The notes: generated from the letters alone by a model not told the origin. A stretch of 64,000 nucleotides of DNA from Pseudomonadota bacterium (GCA_018241685.1 JAFEDJ010000059.1:1-64000), one strand, 5' to 3'; shown: positions 42,974 to 51,194, counted from the first letter of the stretch. Program-made: numbers and translations.

Positions 42974-43203
42974 CGAAACCGGAAGGCAACTTTCCAGCTT
43001 TGGATCTCCGGATCCGAAGATTCGGACTCAAACGCCGAAACTTCGATCTCCATCACCGAAATTTCGACCTCAACCACCGAAGTTTCGGACTCTGAGATCG
43101 AAACTTCGGATGATTTGGTCGAAACTTCGGTCTCCGAGTCCGAACATTGGATCTCGCGATCCGAACTTTCGATGACAATCACCGAAAAACGGACAGCAAG
43201 CAT
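42974..43203. repeat. Phase-perfect 21-bp tandem repeat array
   Basis: CGAA starts exactly every 21 bases at 43015, 43036, 43057, 43078, 43099, 43120, 43141, 43162 and 43183, with degenerate units at 42974 and 42995. The unit is roughly CGAAACTTCGGNCTCNNNNNC and contains a near-palindrome CCGAAANTTCGG. Because the period is seven codons, all frames read as heptad repeats: on the minus strand an acidic SxxExEV pattern (open from 43203), on the plus strand RxxxPKL/F or an interrupted RNFGLxx pattern. Whether it is coding or a DNA/RNA element is not decided by the sequence. It fills the gap between the PIN gene and the next minus-strand gene. Confidence 0.85.
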
Positions 43204-43256
43204 CCGTCATTGGATGGTTGCCTTCCACTCCCATGCAACGACCGGGTTCTGGTGCG

Positions 43257-43520
43257 CTACGCCACCCCGCGCGCCTGCAAGGCCTCGCCGAGTTCGCGCA
43301 GTTCCTCCGCCAGCATGGAGCAGGCCCACAGGTAGTTGTCCTGGTAGGACGGGTTCAGGCGCCGAAAACCGTCGGCCTGGGCGCCGCAGGTCATGGCCAG
43401 CAAGGCCTGCAACTGGGCCTGCCGGGCCGACATCTGATCGATCAGCGTGAGTACGCTGACGTCATCGGCCAGCAGGTAGAGCGGCGACGAGGAAGCGGGA
43501 AAGTGCATCTGCGTCCTCAT
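43257..43520 (-). CDS. Small hypothetical protein (87 aa)
   Basis: An 87-residue helical protein (LYLLADDVSVLTLIDQMSARQAQLQALLAMTC, then NPSYQDNYLWACSMLAEELRELGEAL). It resembles the short DUF3077/DUF6124-type proteins that follow a C4-like leader in pseudomonads, from memory of that arrangement. Its ATG overlaps the stop of the upstream 39-aa ORF (ATGA). Function unknown. Confidence 0.6.
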   Translation of the reverse strand: MRTQMHFPASSSPLYLLADDVSVLTLIDQMSARQAQLQALLAMTCGAQADGFRRLNPSYQDNYLWACSMLAEELRELGEALQARGVA

Positions 43521-43636
43521 GCGCAAGCCCTCCCGCCGGAAGTACACGTGGAGAAAGACAGGGATCGACGGGCGTGCAGCCGGAACGGAAGCGTGGACAC
43601 GTGCGGCCATGCGCACGCCGGGGCGTGAATTGCCAT
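43517..43636 (-). CDS. 39-aa leader ORF coupled to the 87-aa gene
   Basis: An ORF starting MAIHAPACAWPHV and rich in Arg, Ser and His. It has a good ribosome site (AAGGAG, 9 bases upstream) and ends by overlapping the next start by 4 bases. It probably serves to couple translation of the 87-aa protein to control by the upstream RNA element. Confidence 0.5.
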   Translation of the reverse strand: MAIHAPACAWPHVSTLPFRLHARRSLSFSTCTSGGRACA

Positions 43637-43675
43637 GGAATGGAACTCCTTCGTTAATGGACTGTTCCACCCCTC

Positions 43676-43713
43676 GCTGCTAAACGGGGGGCGGGCCAAA
43701 GCAGGGTTAGCAG
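43676..43713 (-). promoter_or_regulatory. Leader target site pair for the antisense-like RNA
   Basis: Read on the minus strand, the leader first contains CTGCTAACCC (43704-43713) and then GTTTAGCAGC (43676-43685). The first is complementary to the loop of the upstream hairpin (43835-43852), the second has the loop's own sequence, so alternative pairings are possible before the leader ORF's ribosome site. Confidence 0.45.
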
Positions 43714-43794
43714 ACCGGAACGAAGGGACCGGCAGGCCGAAGCCTCCCCACCCGGCCCGCCATTGATCAGGGCGCACCACGGGCGTGACGGACG

Positions 43795-43815
43795 AAAAAA
43801 AGCCGCGGCGCGGCT
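43795..43815 (-). terminator. Intrinsic terminator within the C4-like leader
   Basis: Six-base stem AGCCGC / GCGGCT with a 3-base loop; on the minus strand it is followed by TTTTTTT-rich sequence. Confidence 0.7.
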
Positions 43816-43880
43816 ATCGGTCCGCCTTCGTTTGCCGGGCTGCTAAACCCGGTCACTGTTGTTTCAGCGACGCCGCGGAG
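43795..43880 (-). ncRNA. Candidate C4/CI-type antisense RNA
   Basis: Minus-strand element: the hairpin CCGGG-TTTAGCAG-CCCGG (43835-43852) exposes a TTTAGCAG loop, followed by a terminator hairpin with a seven-base U tract (43795-43815). Downstream in the same direction lies a complementary CTGCTAA and then a second GTTTAGCAG copy before the small ORFs. This order matches C4 antisense RNAs of P1/P4-like elements, where the short processed RNA pairs with the leader of the same transcript to stop expression. The family assignment is from memory of layout, not from a model search. Confidence 0.45.
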
Positions 43881-44039
43881 TATCGACCGGGCATCGGGAG
43901 AGCGTCAAGCGGAGGGTGGAAGCGGGAATTGCCCGTCACAACTGGCTGAGCAGACACTCTCCCTGCCCATCCCGACTTTTCCACATGACCCCGTAGCCGA
44001 CCCAAGCCCCAGCAAAGGCTCGGTGCCCACCCAAAGCCC

Positions 44040-44260
44040 GTCCTGAACCGCCGAGCAGCACAGCGGCAGGCGGGGAAGTCCGGCGCGGCTGTCTGAGGAG
44101 GCGCAGCCGACGAGTTCCGCGCCGGCCGCCTGCTGCGAGCAGCGCAGGGAAGTCGTCCGCTACGCGGACGACCGGTGAAGCACGGGTCGCCTTCTTTGCC
44201 TTCTTTCTTGGCGACGCAAGAAAGAAGGTCGCCCGCCGGGGCGAGTCCCGGCCAATTCAA
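44040..44260. repeat. Dispersed intergenic element with CTTTCTT hairpin
   Basis: This stretch (GGGAAGTCCGGCGCGG..., then GCAGCCGACGAGTTCCGCGCC, then GTCGCCCGCCGGGGCGAG) matches from memory a very common non-coding repeat of beta- and gammaproteobacteria. It contains a perfect 11-bp hairpin CTTCTTTCTTG / CAAGAAAGAAG (44200-44210 and 44217-44227) with loop GCGACG. The remaining gene-free bases 43881-44039 and 44261-44375 show nothing further apart from a short GACCC/GGGTC inverted repeat at about 44341-44360. Confidence 0.5.
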
Positions 44261-44375
44261 GCCGATAAAACGGAAAGCCGGCCAGCAAGGCACAAACTTG
44301 CGCCGGCAAGGGCTGAAAGCATCGAGGTCAAATGAATTCGACCCCACGGAATTGGGTCCCCCGGTTGGAGGCCAG

Positions 44376-45296
44376 TTAGCCCTCCAAGCCCGCCACGGCT
44401 TCCCCCAAAATCTCCGCCAACCTCCTCACCCCCGGCCCAGCAAAATCCGGATCCGCCACCACCAGATACATCTCCAGACACCGCACCTCCGCCCCCCCCA
44501 GCGGCAGGATCTTCAACCGCCCATCAGCCAGCTCGGCAGCGATCCGCGGCTCCGGGAACCACGCAAAACCGTGCCCTGCGCAGGCGGCGGCAATGGAGGT
44601 GGCGATGCTGCTGAAGGTCCAGCGCTGCTCCACTTCCAGGATCAGGCTGCGCTTGTCGCGGGTGGAGCTGGTTTCGCGCACGTTGAGGCGGCGGTGCGGG
44701 CGCAGGTCCTGTTCGCCGAGGGTCCGCCCGAGCTGGTGCAGCGGGTGATCGGGATGGGCGGCGGCGACGATGCGCATGCGCATCAGCGGTCGCCCGAGGA
44801 AGCCGGGCGGCACGTGGGGCGTGATGGCGATGTCGGCCTGGCCGGTGAGCAGCGCTTCGCCGGTGCCGCCGAGCACCGACTCGATGACCTCGATGCGCGT
44901 GCGCGGGGCTTCCGCGCCGAAGCGGGCGAGGCAGTCGAGCAGCACGTCGGGCGGGAAGACGATCTCCACCGCCAGCCCGATCTCCGCTTCCCAGCCGGCG
45001 GACAGCTTGCGCGCCGCCTGTTCCAGGTCGCTGGCCTGCTCCACCAGGGCCAGCGCGCGCCGGTACAGCATCTGCCCGACCGGCGTCAGCACGGCCTTGC
45101 GGCCCTGGATCTCGAAGGCGCGCACGCCAAGCTGGGATTCGATTTTCTGCACCGCGTAGGTCACAGCGGACTGACTCTTGAACAGCACCTCGGCGGCCTG
45201 GGCGTAGCCGCCGGCCTCGACGACAGCGATCAGGGCCCGCCACTGCTCGAGGGCGATGTGCGGGACGGGCGCGGATGGAGGATTGGGCGCAGCCAT
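44376..45296 (-). CDS. LysR-family regulator divergent from azoR
   Basis: A 306-residue LTTR with HTH around 15-75 (LEQWRALIAVVEAGGYAQAAEVLFKSQSAVTYAVQKIE) and a substrate-binding domain. It faces the azoreductase gene across about 100 A/T-rich bases with an ACGAA-N3-TTCGT palindrome. It probably senses quinone or electrophile stress and activates azoR-pirin. Confidence 0.9.
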   Translation of the reverse strand: MAAPNPPSAPVPHIALEQWRALIAVVEAGGYAQAAEVLFKSQSAVTYAVQKIESQLGVRAFEIQGRKAVLTPVGQMLYRRALALVEQASDLEQAARKLSAGWEAEIGLAVEIVFPPDVLLDCLARFGAEAPRTRIEVIESVLGGTGEALLTGQADIAITPHVPPGFLGRPLMRMRIVAAAHPDHPLHQLGRTLGEQDLRPHRRLNVRETSSTRDKRSLILEVEQRWTFSSIATSIAAACAGHGFAWFPEPRIAAELADGRLKILPLGGAEVRCLEMYLVVADPDFAGPGVRRLAEILGEAVAGLEG

Positions 45297-45323
45297 ATCA
45301 ATCAGCTCATTCGATAGATTTAA

Positions 45324-45336
45324 ACGAAATCTTCGT
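45324..45336. promoter_or_regulatory. LysR-type palindrome ACGAA-N3-TTCGT
   Basis: A perfect 5-bp arm palindrome in the intergenic region between the LysR gene and azoR, within A/T-rich sequence. Spacing to both starts suits an LTTR site. Confidence 0.45.
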
Positions 45337-45398
45337 CTTTTTTATCTTCTCGGTAAATCATTAAATACACACACCAACACATCACCCGGAGAGACCAA

Positions 45399-46001
45399 AT
45401 GAGCACCCTTCTGAAGATCAACGCCAGCCTGTTCGCCAACCAAGGCCAGTCCAGCCAGCTCGCCGAGCGCTTCGTGGCCGCCCGCGTCGCCGCCCACCCC
45501 GACACCCAGGTGGTGAGCCGTGATCTGGCCGCCAACCCAGTGCCCCACCTGGACGGCGCCCGTTTCAGCGCCTTCCTGGCCAAGCCGGAAGAGCGCACGG
45601 CCGAGCAGCAGGCGGTGGTGGACTTCTCGGATGCGCTGGTCGCCGAGCTGAAGGCTGCCGACGAGATCGTGATCGGCCTGCCGATGTACAACCTGGGCAC
45701 GCCCTCCACGCTGAAGGCCTACTTCGACCACATCGCCCGCGCCGGCGTCACCTTCCGCTACACCGCCAACGGCCCGGAAGGCCTGGTCACCGGCAAGAAG
45801 GTGTACGTCCTGGCGACCCGCGGCGGCCGCTACGCCGGTACCCCGTACGACGTCCAGACCGATTACATCAAGATCTTCCTGGGCTTCATCGGCATCACCG
45901 ACGTGGAATTTGTCTACGCTGAAGGCCTGAACATGGGCGAAGAGAGCAAGGCCGAAGCCCTGGCCGGCGCCCACAAGGCGCTCGAAGCCCTCGCCGCCTG
46001 A
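45399..46001 (+). CDS. azoR: FMN-dependent NADH-azoreductase
   Basis: A 200-residue flavodoxin-fold quinone/azo reductase. The family motifs are seen: KINASL-type phosphate loop, GLPMYNLGTPSTLKAYFDHI (flavin site), FRYTANGPEGLVTGKK and ATRGGRYAGTP. Length equals E. coli AzoR. It two-electron-reduces quinones and azo compounds with NADH. GGAGAG lies upstream of the ATG. A pirin gene follows 87 bases later on the same strand, a common pairing in quinone stress. Confidence 0.93.
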   Translation: MSTLLKINASLFANQGQSSQLAERFVAARVAAHPDTQVVSRDLAANPVPHLDGARFSAFLAKPEERTAEQQAVVDFSDALVAELKAADEIVIGLPMYNLGTPSTLKAYFDHIARAGVTFRYTANGPEGLVTGKKVYVLATRGGRYAGTPYDVQTDYIKIFLGFIGITDVEFVYAEGLNMGEESKAEALAGAHKALEALAA

Positions 46002-46088
46002 TCCCGCCTTGAGAGACGAGGGGCGAGCGCGCCGCCCGGCGGCCGCCCGCACCCTCGCACGGCATCCCCAACCCCAACGGAGACCATC

Positions 46089-46946
46089 ATGACCATCCGC
46101 AGCCTCGACAGGATCATTCCCTCCATCCCCGTTTCCGACGGGGCCGGCGTGAAGCTCCGGCGCAGCCTGGGTCAGAGCCCCTTCCTGCGCCTGGACCCGT
46201 TCCTGATGCTCGACGAGTTCGCGTCGGACAATCCGGACGACTACATCGCCGGCTTCCCGCCCCATCCGCACCGGGGCTTCGAGACGGTCACCTACATGCT
46301 GGCGGGGGATTTCGAGCACCAGGACCACCTGGGCCACAAGGGTCACCTGCGCGCCGGCGGCGCCCAGTGGATGACCGCCGGGCGCGGCATCATCCACTCG
46401 GAGATGCCGCTGCAGGACAAGGGCCGCCTGCATGGCTTCCAGTTCTGGATCAACCTGCCGGCCAAGGAAAAGATGAAGCCGGCCGCCTACCGGGACATCC
46501 AGCCGGAAGAGATTCCGACCGTGCCGGTGGCAGGCGGTGAAGTGAAGGTGGTCGCCGGTGCACTGGACGGCGCCGACGGCAGCAGCGTGCCCGGCCCGAT
46601 CCAGGGCATCAGCACCGCGCCGCTGTTCCTCGACGTGCGCCTGGGCGCCGGCGAGCACTTCGCCCAAAGCGTGGCGGACGGCCACACGGCCTTCCTCTAC
46701 CCCTACGCCGGCAGCCTGTCGGTAGGCGCGGACGGCGCCGGCAAGGTGTTGCAGGCCCGCCAGGCCGGCGTGCTGTCGGCCGGCGAGCGCATCGAAGTCA
46801 CTGCGGGGCCGGACGGCGCCAGCTTCCTGCTGCTGGCCGCCAAGCCCCTCGGCGAGCCGGTGGTGCAGTACGGTCCCTTCGTGATGAACACCCGCGAAGA
46901 GATCGAGCAGGCTCTCGCCGACTACCAGGCCGGCGAGCTGGCCTGA
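46089..46946 (+). CDS. Pirin family protein
   Basis: A 285-residue bicupin. The metal ligands are conserved: H59 and H61 in PPHPHRGFETVTY, H103 and E105 in GIIHSEMP. Bacterial pirins include quercetinases and redox sensors. A downstream Pirin_C domain (from about 165) is complete. Likely co-transcribed with azoR. Confidence 0.92.
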   Translation: MTIRSLDRIIPSIPVSDGAGVKLRRSLGQSPFLRLDPFLMLDEFASDNPDDYIAGFPPHPHRGFETVTYMLAGDFEHQDHLGHKGHLRAGGAQWMTAGRGIIHSEMPLQDKGRLHGFQFWINLPAKEKMKPAAYRDIQPEEIPTVPVAGGEVKVVAGALDGADGSSVPGPIQGISTAPLFLDVRLGAGEHFAQSVADGHTAFLYPYAGSLSVGADGAGKVLQARQAGVLSAGERIEVTAGPDGASFLLLAAKPLGEPVVQYGPFVMNTREEIEQALADYQAGELA

Positions 46947-46949
46947 TTA

Positions 46950-46977
46950 CCGGCCTGAATCCTTCCAGCAAGGCCGG
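46950..46977. terminator. Bidirectional hairpin between pirin and MFS genes
   Basis: CCGGCCT (46950-46956) and AGGCCGG (46971-46977) form a 7-bp stem between two convergent genes. There is no T tract. Confidence 0.4.
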
Positions 46978-46989
46978 AGCCCGGCCGCG

Positions 46990-48258
46990 TCAGACGACGC
47001 GGCCGAGGCGCCAGCCGATCACTGCCGCCACCAGCAGGCCGCCGCCCAGGCAAGCGGCCACGCCGATCCAGCCATCGAACTGCCAGGCCAGGCCGGACAC
47101 CGTACCGATCAGGCTGGCCCCCACGTAGTAGCAACACAGGTAGATCGCCGCCGCCAGGGCCCGTGCCGGAGCCGGACGGCGCCCCACCCAGCTGGCCGCC
47201 ACCGAATGGCCGGCGAAGAAGCCGAAGGTGAAGATCCCCACGCCGACCACCAGCACCGGCAACTGCGGCGCCACACTCATCGCCAGCCCGGCCAGCATCA
47301 GCGCCACCATCGCCCGCAGCGTCACCACCCGCCCAAAGCGGTCGACCAGCCGCGCGCCGAGGTTGGAGGCGACGATGCCCACTAGGTAGAGCAGGAAGAC
47401 CATGCCGATCTGCGCCGGGCTCAAGGAAAACGGCGGTGCCACGAGGCGGAAGCCCAGGTAGTTGTAGAGGCTGGTGAAGCAGCCCATCAGCAGGAAACCC
47501 ATCGCGAACAGCAGGCGCAGGCCGCCGTCGGCAAAGGTCTTGCGCGCGTTGCCGAGCACGTCGGCCACCGCCACCTGGATCGGCTGGAAATGGCGGGACG
47601 GCGGCAGCAGGCGCCAGAACAGCAGCGTGGTCAGCGTCGACGAAGCCGCCAGGCAGACCAGCGCCACGCGCCAGTCCGCGTGTTCGGCGATCAGCGCGGC
47701 GAGGAAGCGCCCGCACAGGCCGCCCAGCGCGTTACCCGAGATGTACAAGCCCATCGCCCGCGCCAGCGAGGTCGGCGCGAATTCTTCGCTCAGATAGGCC
47801 ATCGCCACCGCCGGCAGGCCGGCGAGGGTCATGCCGAGCAGCGCCCGCGACACCAGCAGGCTGTGGAAGTCGCCGGCAAAGGCGCCGACCAGCGTGAACA
47901 CCGTGGACAGGGACAGCGCGCCGACCATCACCGGCTTGCGTCCGACACGGTCAGCAAGGATCGCCGCCGGGATCAGCGCCGCCGCCAGCGCGATGGTCGC
48001 CGCCGACACCGCGCCGCTGGCCAGTGCCGGGCTCAACCCGAAGCCATGGGCCAGCAGCGGCATCAGCGGCTGCAGGTTGTAGAGCAGCGAAAAGGTGGCG
48101 AAGCCGCCGAGGAACAGGGCCAGGCAGGCGCGCCGGTATTCGGCCGTGCCGGCGTGCAGCTTGCCGGCGATGACGCTGCGTTCGGGGGCGGATTCCGCGC
48201 GCGGGCGGGACGGAATTTGCTGGGCGGGAAGCTCGCAGCAGGAGGCATCGGTTTGCAT
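46990..48258 (-). CDS. MFS transporter (YnfM/arabinose-efflux-like)
   Basis: A 422-residue protein with 12 predicted helices after a 40-residue polar N terminus. The MFS motif A is in LADRVGRKPVMV (loop 2-3), repeated as LVDRFGRVV in the second half. The divergent LysR gene starts 75 bases away and probably regulates it. Substrate unknown; the YnfM group exports metabolites and drugs. Confidence 0.9.
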   Translation of the reverse strand: MQTDASCCELPAQQIPSRPRAESAPERSVIAGKLHAGTAEYRRACLALFLGGFATFSLLYNLQPLMPLLAHGFGLSPALASGAVSAATIALAAALIPAAILADRVGRKPVMVGALSLSTVFTLVGAFAGDFHSLLVSRALLGMTLAGLPAVAMAYLSEEFAPTSLARAMGLYISGNALGGLCGRFLAALIAEHADWRVALVCLAASSTLTTLLFWRLLPPSRHFQPIQVAVADVLGNARKTFADGGLRLLFAMGFLLMGCFTSLYNYLGFRLVAPPFSLSPAQIGMVFLLYLVGIVASNLGARLVDRFGRVVTLRAMVALMLAGLAMSVAPQLPVLVVGVGIFTFGFFAGHSVAASWVGRRPAPARALAAAIYLCCYYVGASLIGTVSGLAWQFDGWIGVAACLGGGLLVAAVIGWRLGRVV

Positions 48259-48293
48259 GAGGCCATGCTAGTCCTGCGCAAAACCACCAGTCC

Positions 48294-48335
48294 AATATAT
48301 ATTACCGACCCAATTAATACATCAAAGATATATAT
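48294..48335. promoter_or_regulatory. A/T-rich divergent promoter of MFS and LysR genes
   Basis: The 75-bp gap contains the palindrome AATATATATT (48294-48303) and a second GATATATATG run just before the LysR start. The strong A/T enrichment in a GC-rich region marks the shared promoter and a likely LTTR site. Confidence 0.4.
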
Positions 48336-49227
48336 GGAGCTGCGCCATCTGCGTTACTTCGTCGCCGTCGCCGAGGAGCTCAACTTCACCCGCGCCGCCG
48401 AACGCCTGCACATCGGCCAGCCGCCGCTGAGCCAGCAGATCCAGGCGCTGGAGGAGGAACTAGGCGCGCAGCTGTTCGAGCGCACCAAGCGCCGCGTCGC
48501 GCTGACGCCGGCCGGCCAGCGCTTTCTGGAGCACGCCCGCCGCGTGCTGGAACAAGCCGGGCGCGCGGTGGACGACGTGCGTCGGGTGGCCCGCGGCGAG
48601 GTGGGCGAGCTGAAGATCGGCTTCACCTCGTCCCTGCCCTTCACCGCCGTGCTACCCAACGTCGTCCGCCGCTACCGGGAGCAGCGCCCGGACGTGACGC
48701 TCAACCTGCGCGAAATGTTCACCCCCGACCAGTACGTGGCCATCGAGGCCGGCGAGCTGGACCTGGGCTTCGTGCGCTACACCGGGCTGGAAACGCCGGC
48801 CGGCCTCGACGTGCGGGAGATCCACAACGACCCGCTGCGCCTGGTCATCAACGCCGTCCATCCGCTAGCCAGCCGCCCGGTGCTGAGCCTGGCCGACCTG
48901 CACGGCGAGGGCTTCATCACCTATCCGATCACCGTCGGCACCGGCCTCACCATCCTGCTCCGCGAGCTGTGCCTGAAGGCCGGTTTCGAGCCGCGCATCG
49001 TGCAGATCGCTGGCGAGGCCACCACGCAGATCGGCCTCGTCGCCGCCGGCCTCGGCGTGGCCCTGCTGCCGGCCCCGCTGGAATGCGTGCGCATCGAGGG
49101 CGTGCGCTACCTGCCGGTCAGCGACGCCGGCGCCTACCTGTCGCTGGGCGTGGCGACCCGCAAGGGCGACCGCAATCCGCTGGTGGAACAGTTCCTGTCC
49201 AACCTGGAGCCGGCCCGCGAAGGCTGA
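48334..49227 (+). CDS. LysR-family regulator divergent from MFS transporter
   Basis: A 297-residue LTTR starting MELRHLRYFVAVAEELNFTRAAERLHIGQPPLSQQ, the common BenM/CatM-like form, with a full substrate-binding domain. The frame is open far upstream, but homology begins at this ATG. Members of this subgroup respond to aromatic acids, so it may control the divergent exporter. Confidence 0.92.
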   Translation: MELRHLRYFVAVAEELNFTRAAERLHIGQPPLSQQIQALEEELGAQLFERTKRRVALTPAGQRFLEHARRVLEQAGRAVDDVRRVARGEVGELKIGFTSSLPFTAVLPNVVRRYREQRPDVTLNLREMFTPDQYVAIEAGELDLGFVRYTGLETPAGLDVREIHNDPLRLVINAVHPLASRPVLSLADLHGEGFITYPITVGTGLTILLRELCLKAGFEPRIVQIAGEATTQIGLVAAGLGVALLPAPLECVRIEGVRYLPVSDAGAYLSLGVATRKGDRNPLVEQFLSNLEPAREG

Positions 49228-49250
49228 CGACGCGCCCCCGGTAAACGGAC

Positions 49251-49285
49251 GAAGCCCCCGGAAACACACGGTTTCCAGGGGCTTC
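49251..49285. terminator. Bidirectional terminator between LysR and cysteine desulfurase
   Basis: A 15-bp stem with one mismatch (GAAGCCCC-C-GGAAAC / GTTTCC-A-GGGGCTTC) around loop ACACG, placed between convergent genes. Confidence 0.75.
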
Positions 49286-49310
49286 ATCGGGCAGACAACG
49301 CGAGACAGGC

Positions 49311-51194
49311 TCAGCGCCCGATGCGTCCCTTGCCGCGGGCCAGCCGGTGCAGCACCGCGACGAGGGCGTCGACCTCTTCGCAGGTGTTGTAGAAGGCCAG
49401 CGACGGCCGCACCGTGGCTTCCTGGCCGAAGCGGCGCAGGATGGGCTGGGCGCAGTGGTGGCCGGAGCGCACCGCGATGCCTTCCTCGTTGAGGGCACGG
49501 CCAACCTCTTCGGGCCGGTAGCCGTCGAGCACCAGGGACAGCACCGAAGCCTTGTCCCGGGCGGTGCCGATCAGCTTGAGGCCGGGCACGGTGAGCACGC
49601 CGCGCGTCGCATAGACCAGCAGGTCATGCTCGTAGCGGGCGATGTTGTCCATGCCGATGCGCTCCACGTAGTCGAGCGCCGCGCCAAGCCCCACCGCGTC
49701 GGCGATGTTGCCGGTGCCGGCCTCGAAACGGGTCGGCGGCGCGTGGTAGATCGTCTTCTCGAAGGTCACGTCGGCAATCATGTTGCCGCCGCCCTGCCAC
49801 GGGGGCATGTCCTCAAGGACGGAGCGCTTGCCATACACCGCGCCGATGCCGGTCGGCCCGAAGACCTTGTGGCCGGAGAACACGAAGAAGTCCGCACCGA
49901 TGTCCTGCACGTTCACCCGCATGTGCGACACCGACTGGGCGCCGTCCACCACCGCCACCGCGCCAGCGCTGTGGGCGATCGCGACGATCTCCTTGACCGG
50001 CACAACGGTACCGAGCGCATTGGAGACCTGGGTCACCGAAACGATCTTGGTGCGGCTGGTGAGCAGCTTGCGGAACTCGTCGAGCAGCACCTGGCCCGTG
50101 TCGTCCACCGGGATCACCTTCAGCTTCGCGCCCTTGGCGGCGGCGAGCTGCTGCCAGGGCACGATGTTGGCGTGGTGCTCCAGGTGGGAGACGATGATCT
50201 CGTCGCCCTCGCCGACATTCTTCCAGCCCCAGGTCTTGGCGATCAGGTTGATGCCTTCGGTCGCCCCGCGCACGAAGATGATCTCCTCCGTGGACGCCGC
50301 GCCGAGGAAGCGCGCCACCTTGCTGCGCGCCCCTTCGTAGGCGTCCGTCGCCCGTGCCGCCAGTTCGTGCGCGGCGCGGTGGATGTTGGAGTTCTCGTGC
50401 TGGTAGAAGTAGGCCAGCCGGTCGATCACCGCCTGCGGCTTGTGGGTCGTCGCGGCGTTGTCGAACCACACCAGCTGCTTGCCATTGACCCGCTCCTGCA
50501 GGATCGGGAAATCCCGGCGCACCGCCTGCACGTCGAAGGCCGGATGGGCCGACGGCTGGGGCTTGGGTGCTTCCGCCTGGCGGCTGGGTTCAAGCCCCGT
50601 GTCCAGGAAGTAGAAATGCCCGGGCGCGCTGGCCGTCGGTGCCGCTACGGCACGCCGATCACCGGCGATCTCCGCCAGGATGGAATGCAGCTCGGCCTCG
50701 CCCGGCAGCCCGAAGGACTGCGGCACGACGCGGTTCTCGGCGACCGGCAGCGCGCCCTGCGGCGCCGACTGCACGGCACTCGCCTCACCCAGAAAGTAAT
50801 AGGGTGTGGACGGCGCGAGCGGCGGCGGCGAAGCCGGCGGGCTGAAGGTCGGCAAGGCGGCCGCGTAGGCTTCCGGTACGCCGAGGGCGGGGTTGCCGGC
50901 CTTGCCGGCGGCGCTGGCGTGATCCAGCGGCACCGACTCGGCGGCGACTGGCGCTACCGGCGCGGCGGCCGTCAGCTGCGGGCCGACGTCGCCGAGGCGG
51001 ATCTCCGGCGGCACCTCGGGCTGCGGCGCGGCGGCACCGAAGCCGCCGAGGCTGTTCGGCCCCGGCAGCCCGTTGGGCAGCGCAGCGAAGAACTCACCGG
51101 CCAGCCGGGCCAGCACGCTCTCGTCGGGCACGCCCGCCGGTACGTTGCCGCCCAGGGCCGCGAGCCCCTCACTTGTAGGTGTCGGGATAGTCAT
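49311..51194 (-). CDS. Encapsulin-cargo cysteine desulfurase (SufS type, Family 2A)
   Basis: A 627-residue protein. Residues 220-627 are a class II cysteine desulfurase: PLP lysine K443 in FSGHKVFGPTG and catalytic C581 in RSGHHCAQP. Residues 1-220 are an Ala/Pro/Gly-rich, mostly disordered arm with a few conserved-looking patches: LARLAGEFFAALP (29-40), YYFLGEA (132-138), LPGEAELHSIL (163-173) and FYFLDTG (194-200). Such an N-terminal arm targets the enzyme into Family 2A encapsulins. The ATG at 51194 overlaps the 3' end of the shell gene by 26 bases. It takes sulfur from cysteine inside the shell; the fate of the sulfur in this organism is not known from the sequence. Confidence 0.93.
   Translation of the reverse strand: MTIPTPTSEGLAALGGNVPAGVPDESVLARLAGEFFAALPNGLPGPNSLGGFGAAAPQPEVPPEIRLGDVGPQLTAAAPVAPVAAESVPLDHASAAGKAGNPALGVPEAYAAALPTFSPPASPPPLAPSTPYYFLGEASAVQSAPQGALPVAENRVVPQSFGLPGEAELHSILAEIAGDRRAVAAPTASAPGHFYFLDTGLEPSRQAEAPKPQPSAHPAFDVQAVRRDFPILQERVNGKQLVWFDNAATTHKPQAVIDRLAYFYQHENSNIHRAAHELAARATDAYEGARSKVARFLGAASTEEIIFVRGATEGINLIAKTWGWKNVGEGDEIIVSHLEHHANIVPWQQLAAAKGAKLKVIPVDDTGQVLLDEFRKLLTSRTKIVSVTQVSNALGTVVPVKEIVAIAHSAGAVAVVDGAQSVSHMRVNVQDIGADFFVFSGHKVFGPTGIGAVYGKRSVLEDMPPWQGGGNMIADVTFEKTIYHAPPTRFEAGTGNIADAVGLGAALDYVERIGMDNIARYEHDLLVYATRGVLTVPGLKLIGTARDKASVLSLVLDGYRPEEVGRALNEEGIAVRSGHHCAQPILRRFGQEATVRPSLAFYNTCEEVDALVAVLHRLARGKGRIGR

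Noticed and set aside
42706..43203. 165-aa minus-strand reading frame with acidic heptads through the 21-bp array
   Set aside because: It runs antisense into the PIN gene, lacks a clear ribosome site and its pattern is a necessary result of a 21-bp period; kept only as a repeat feature.
44310..44375. Possible insertion-sequence end (GACCC/GGGTC inverted repeat)
   Set aside because: Short, no transposase fragment and no target-site duplication seen.
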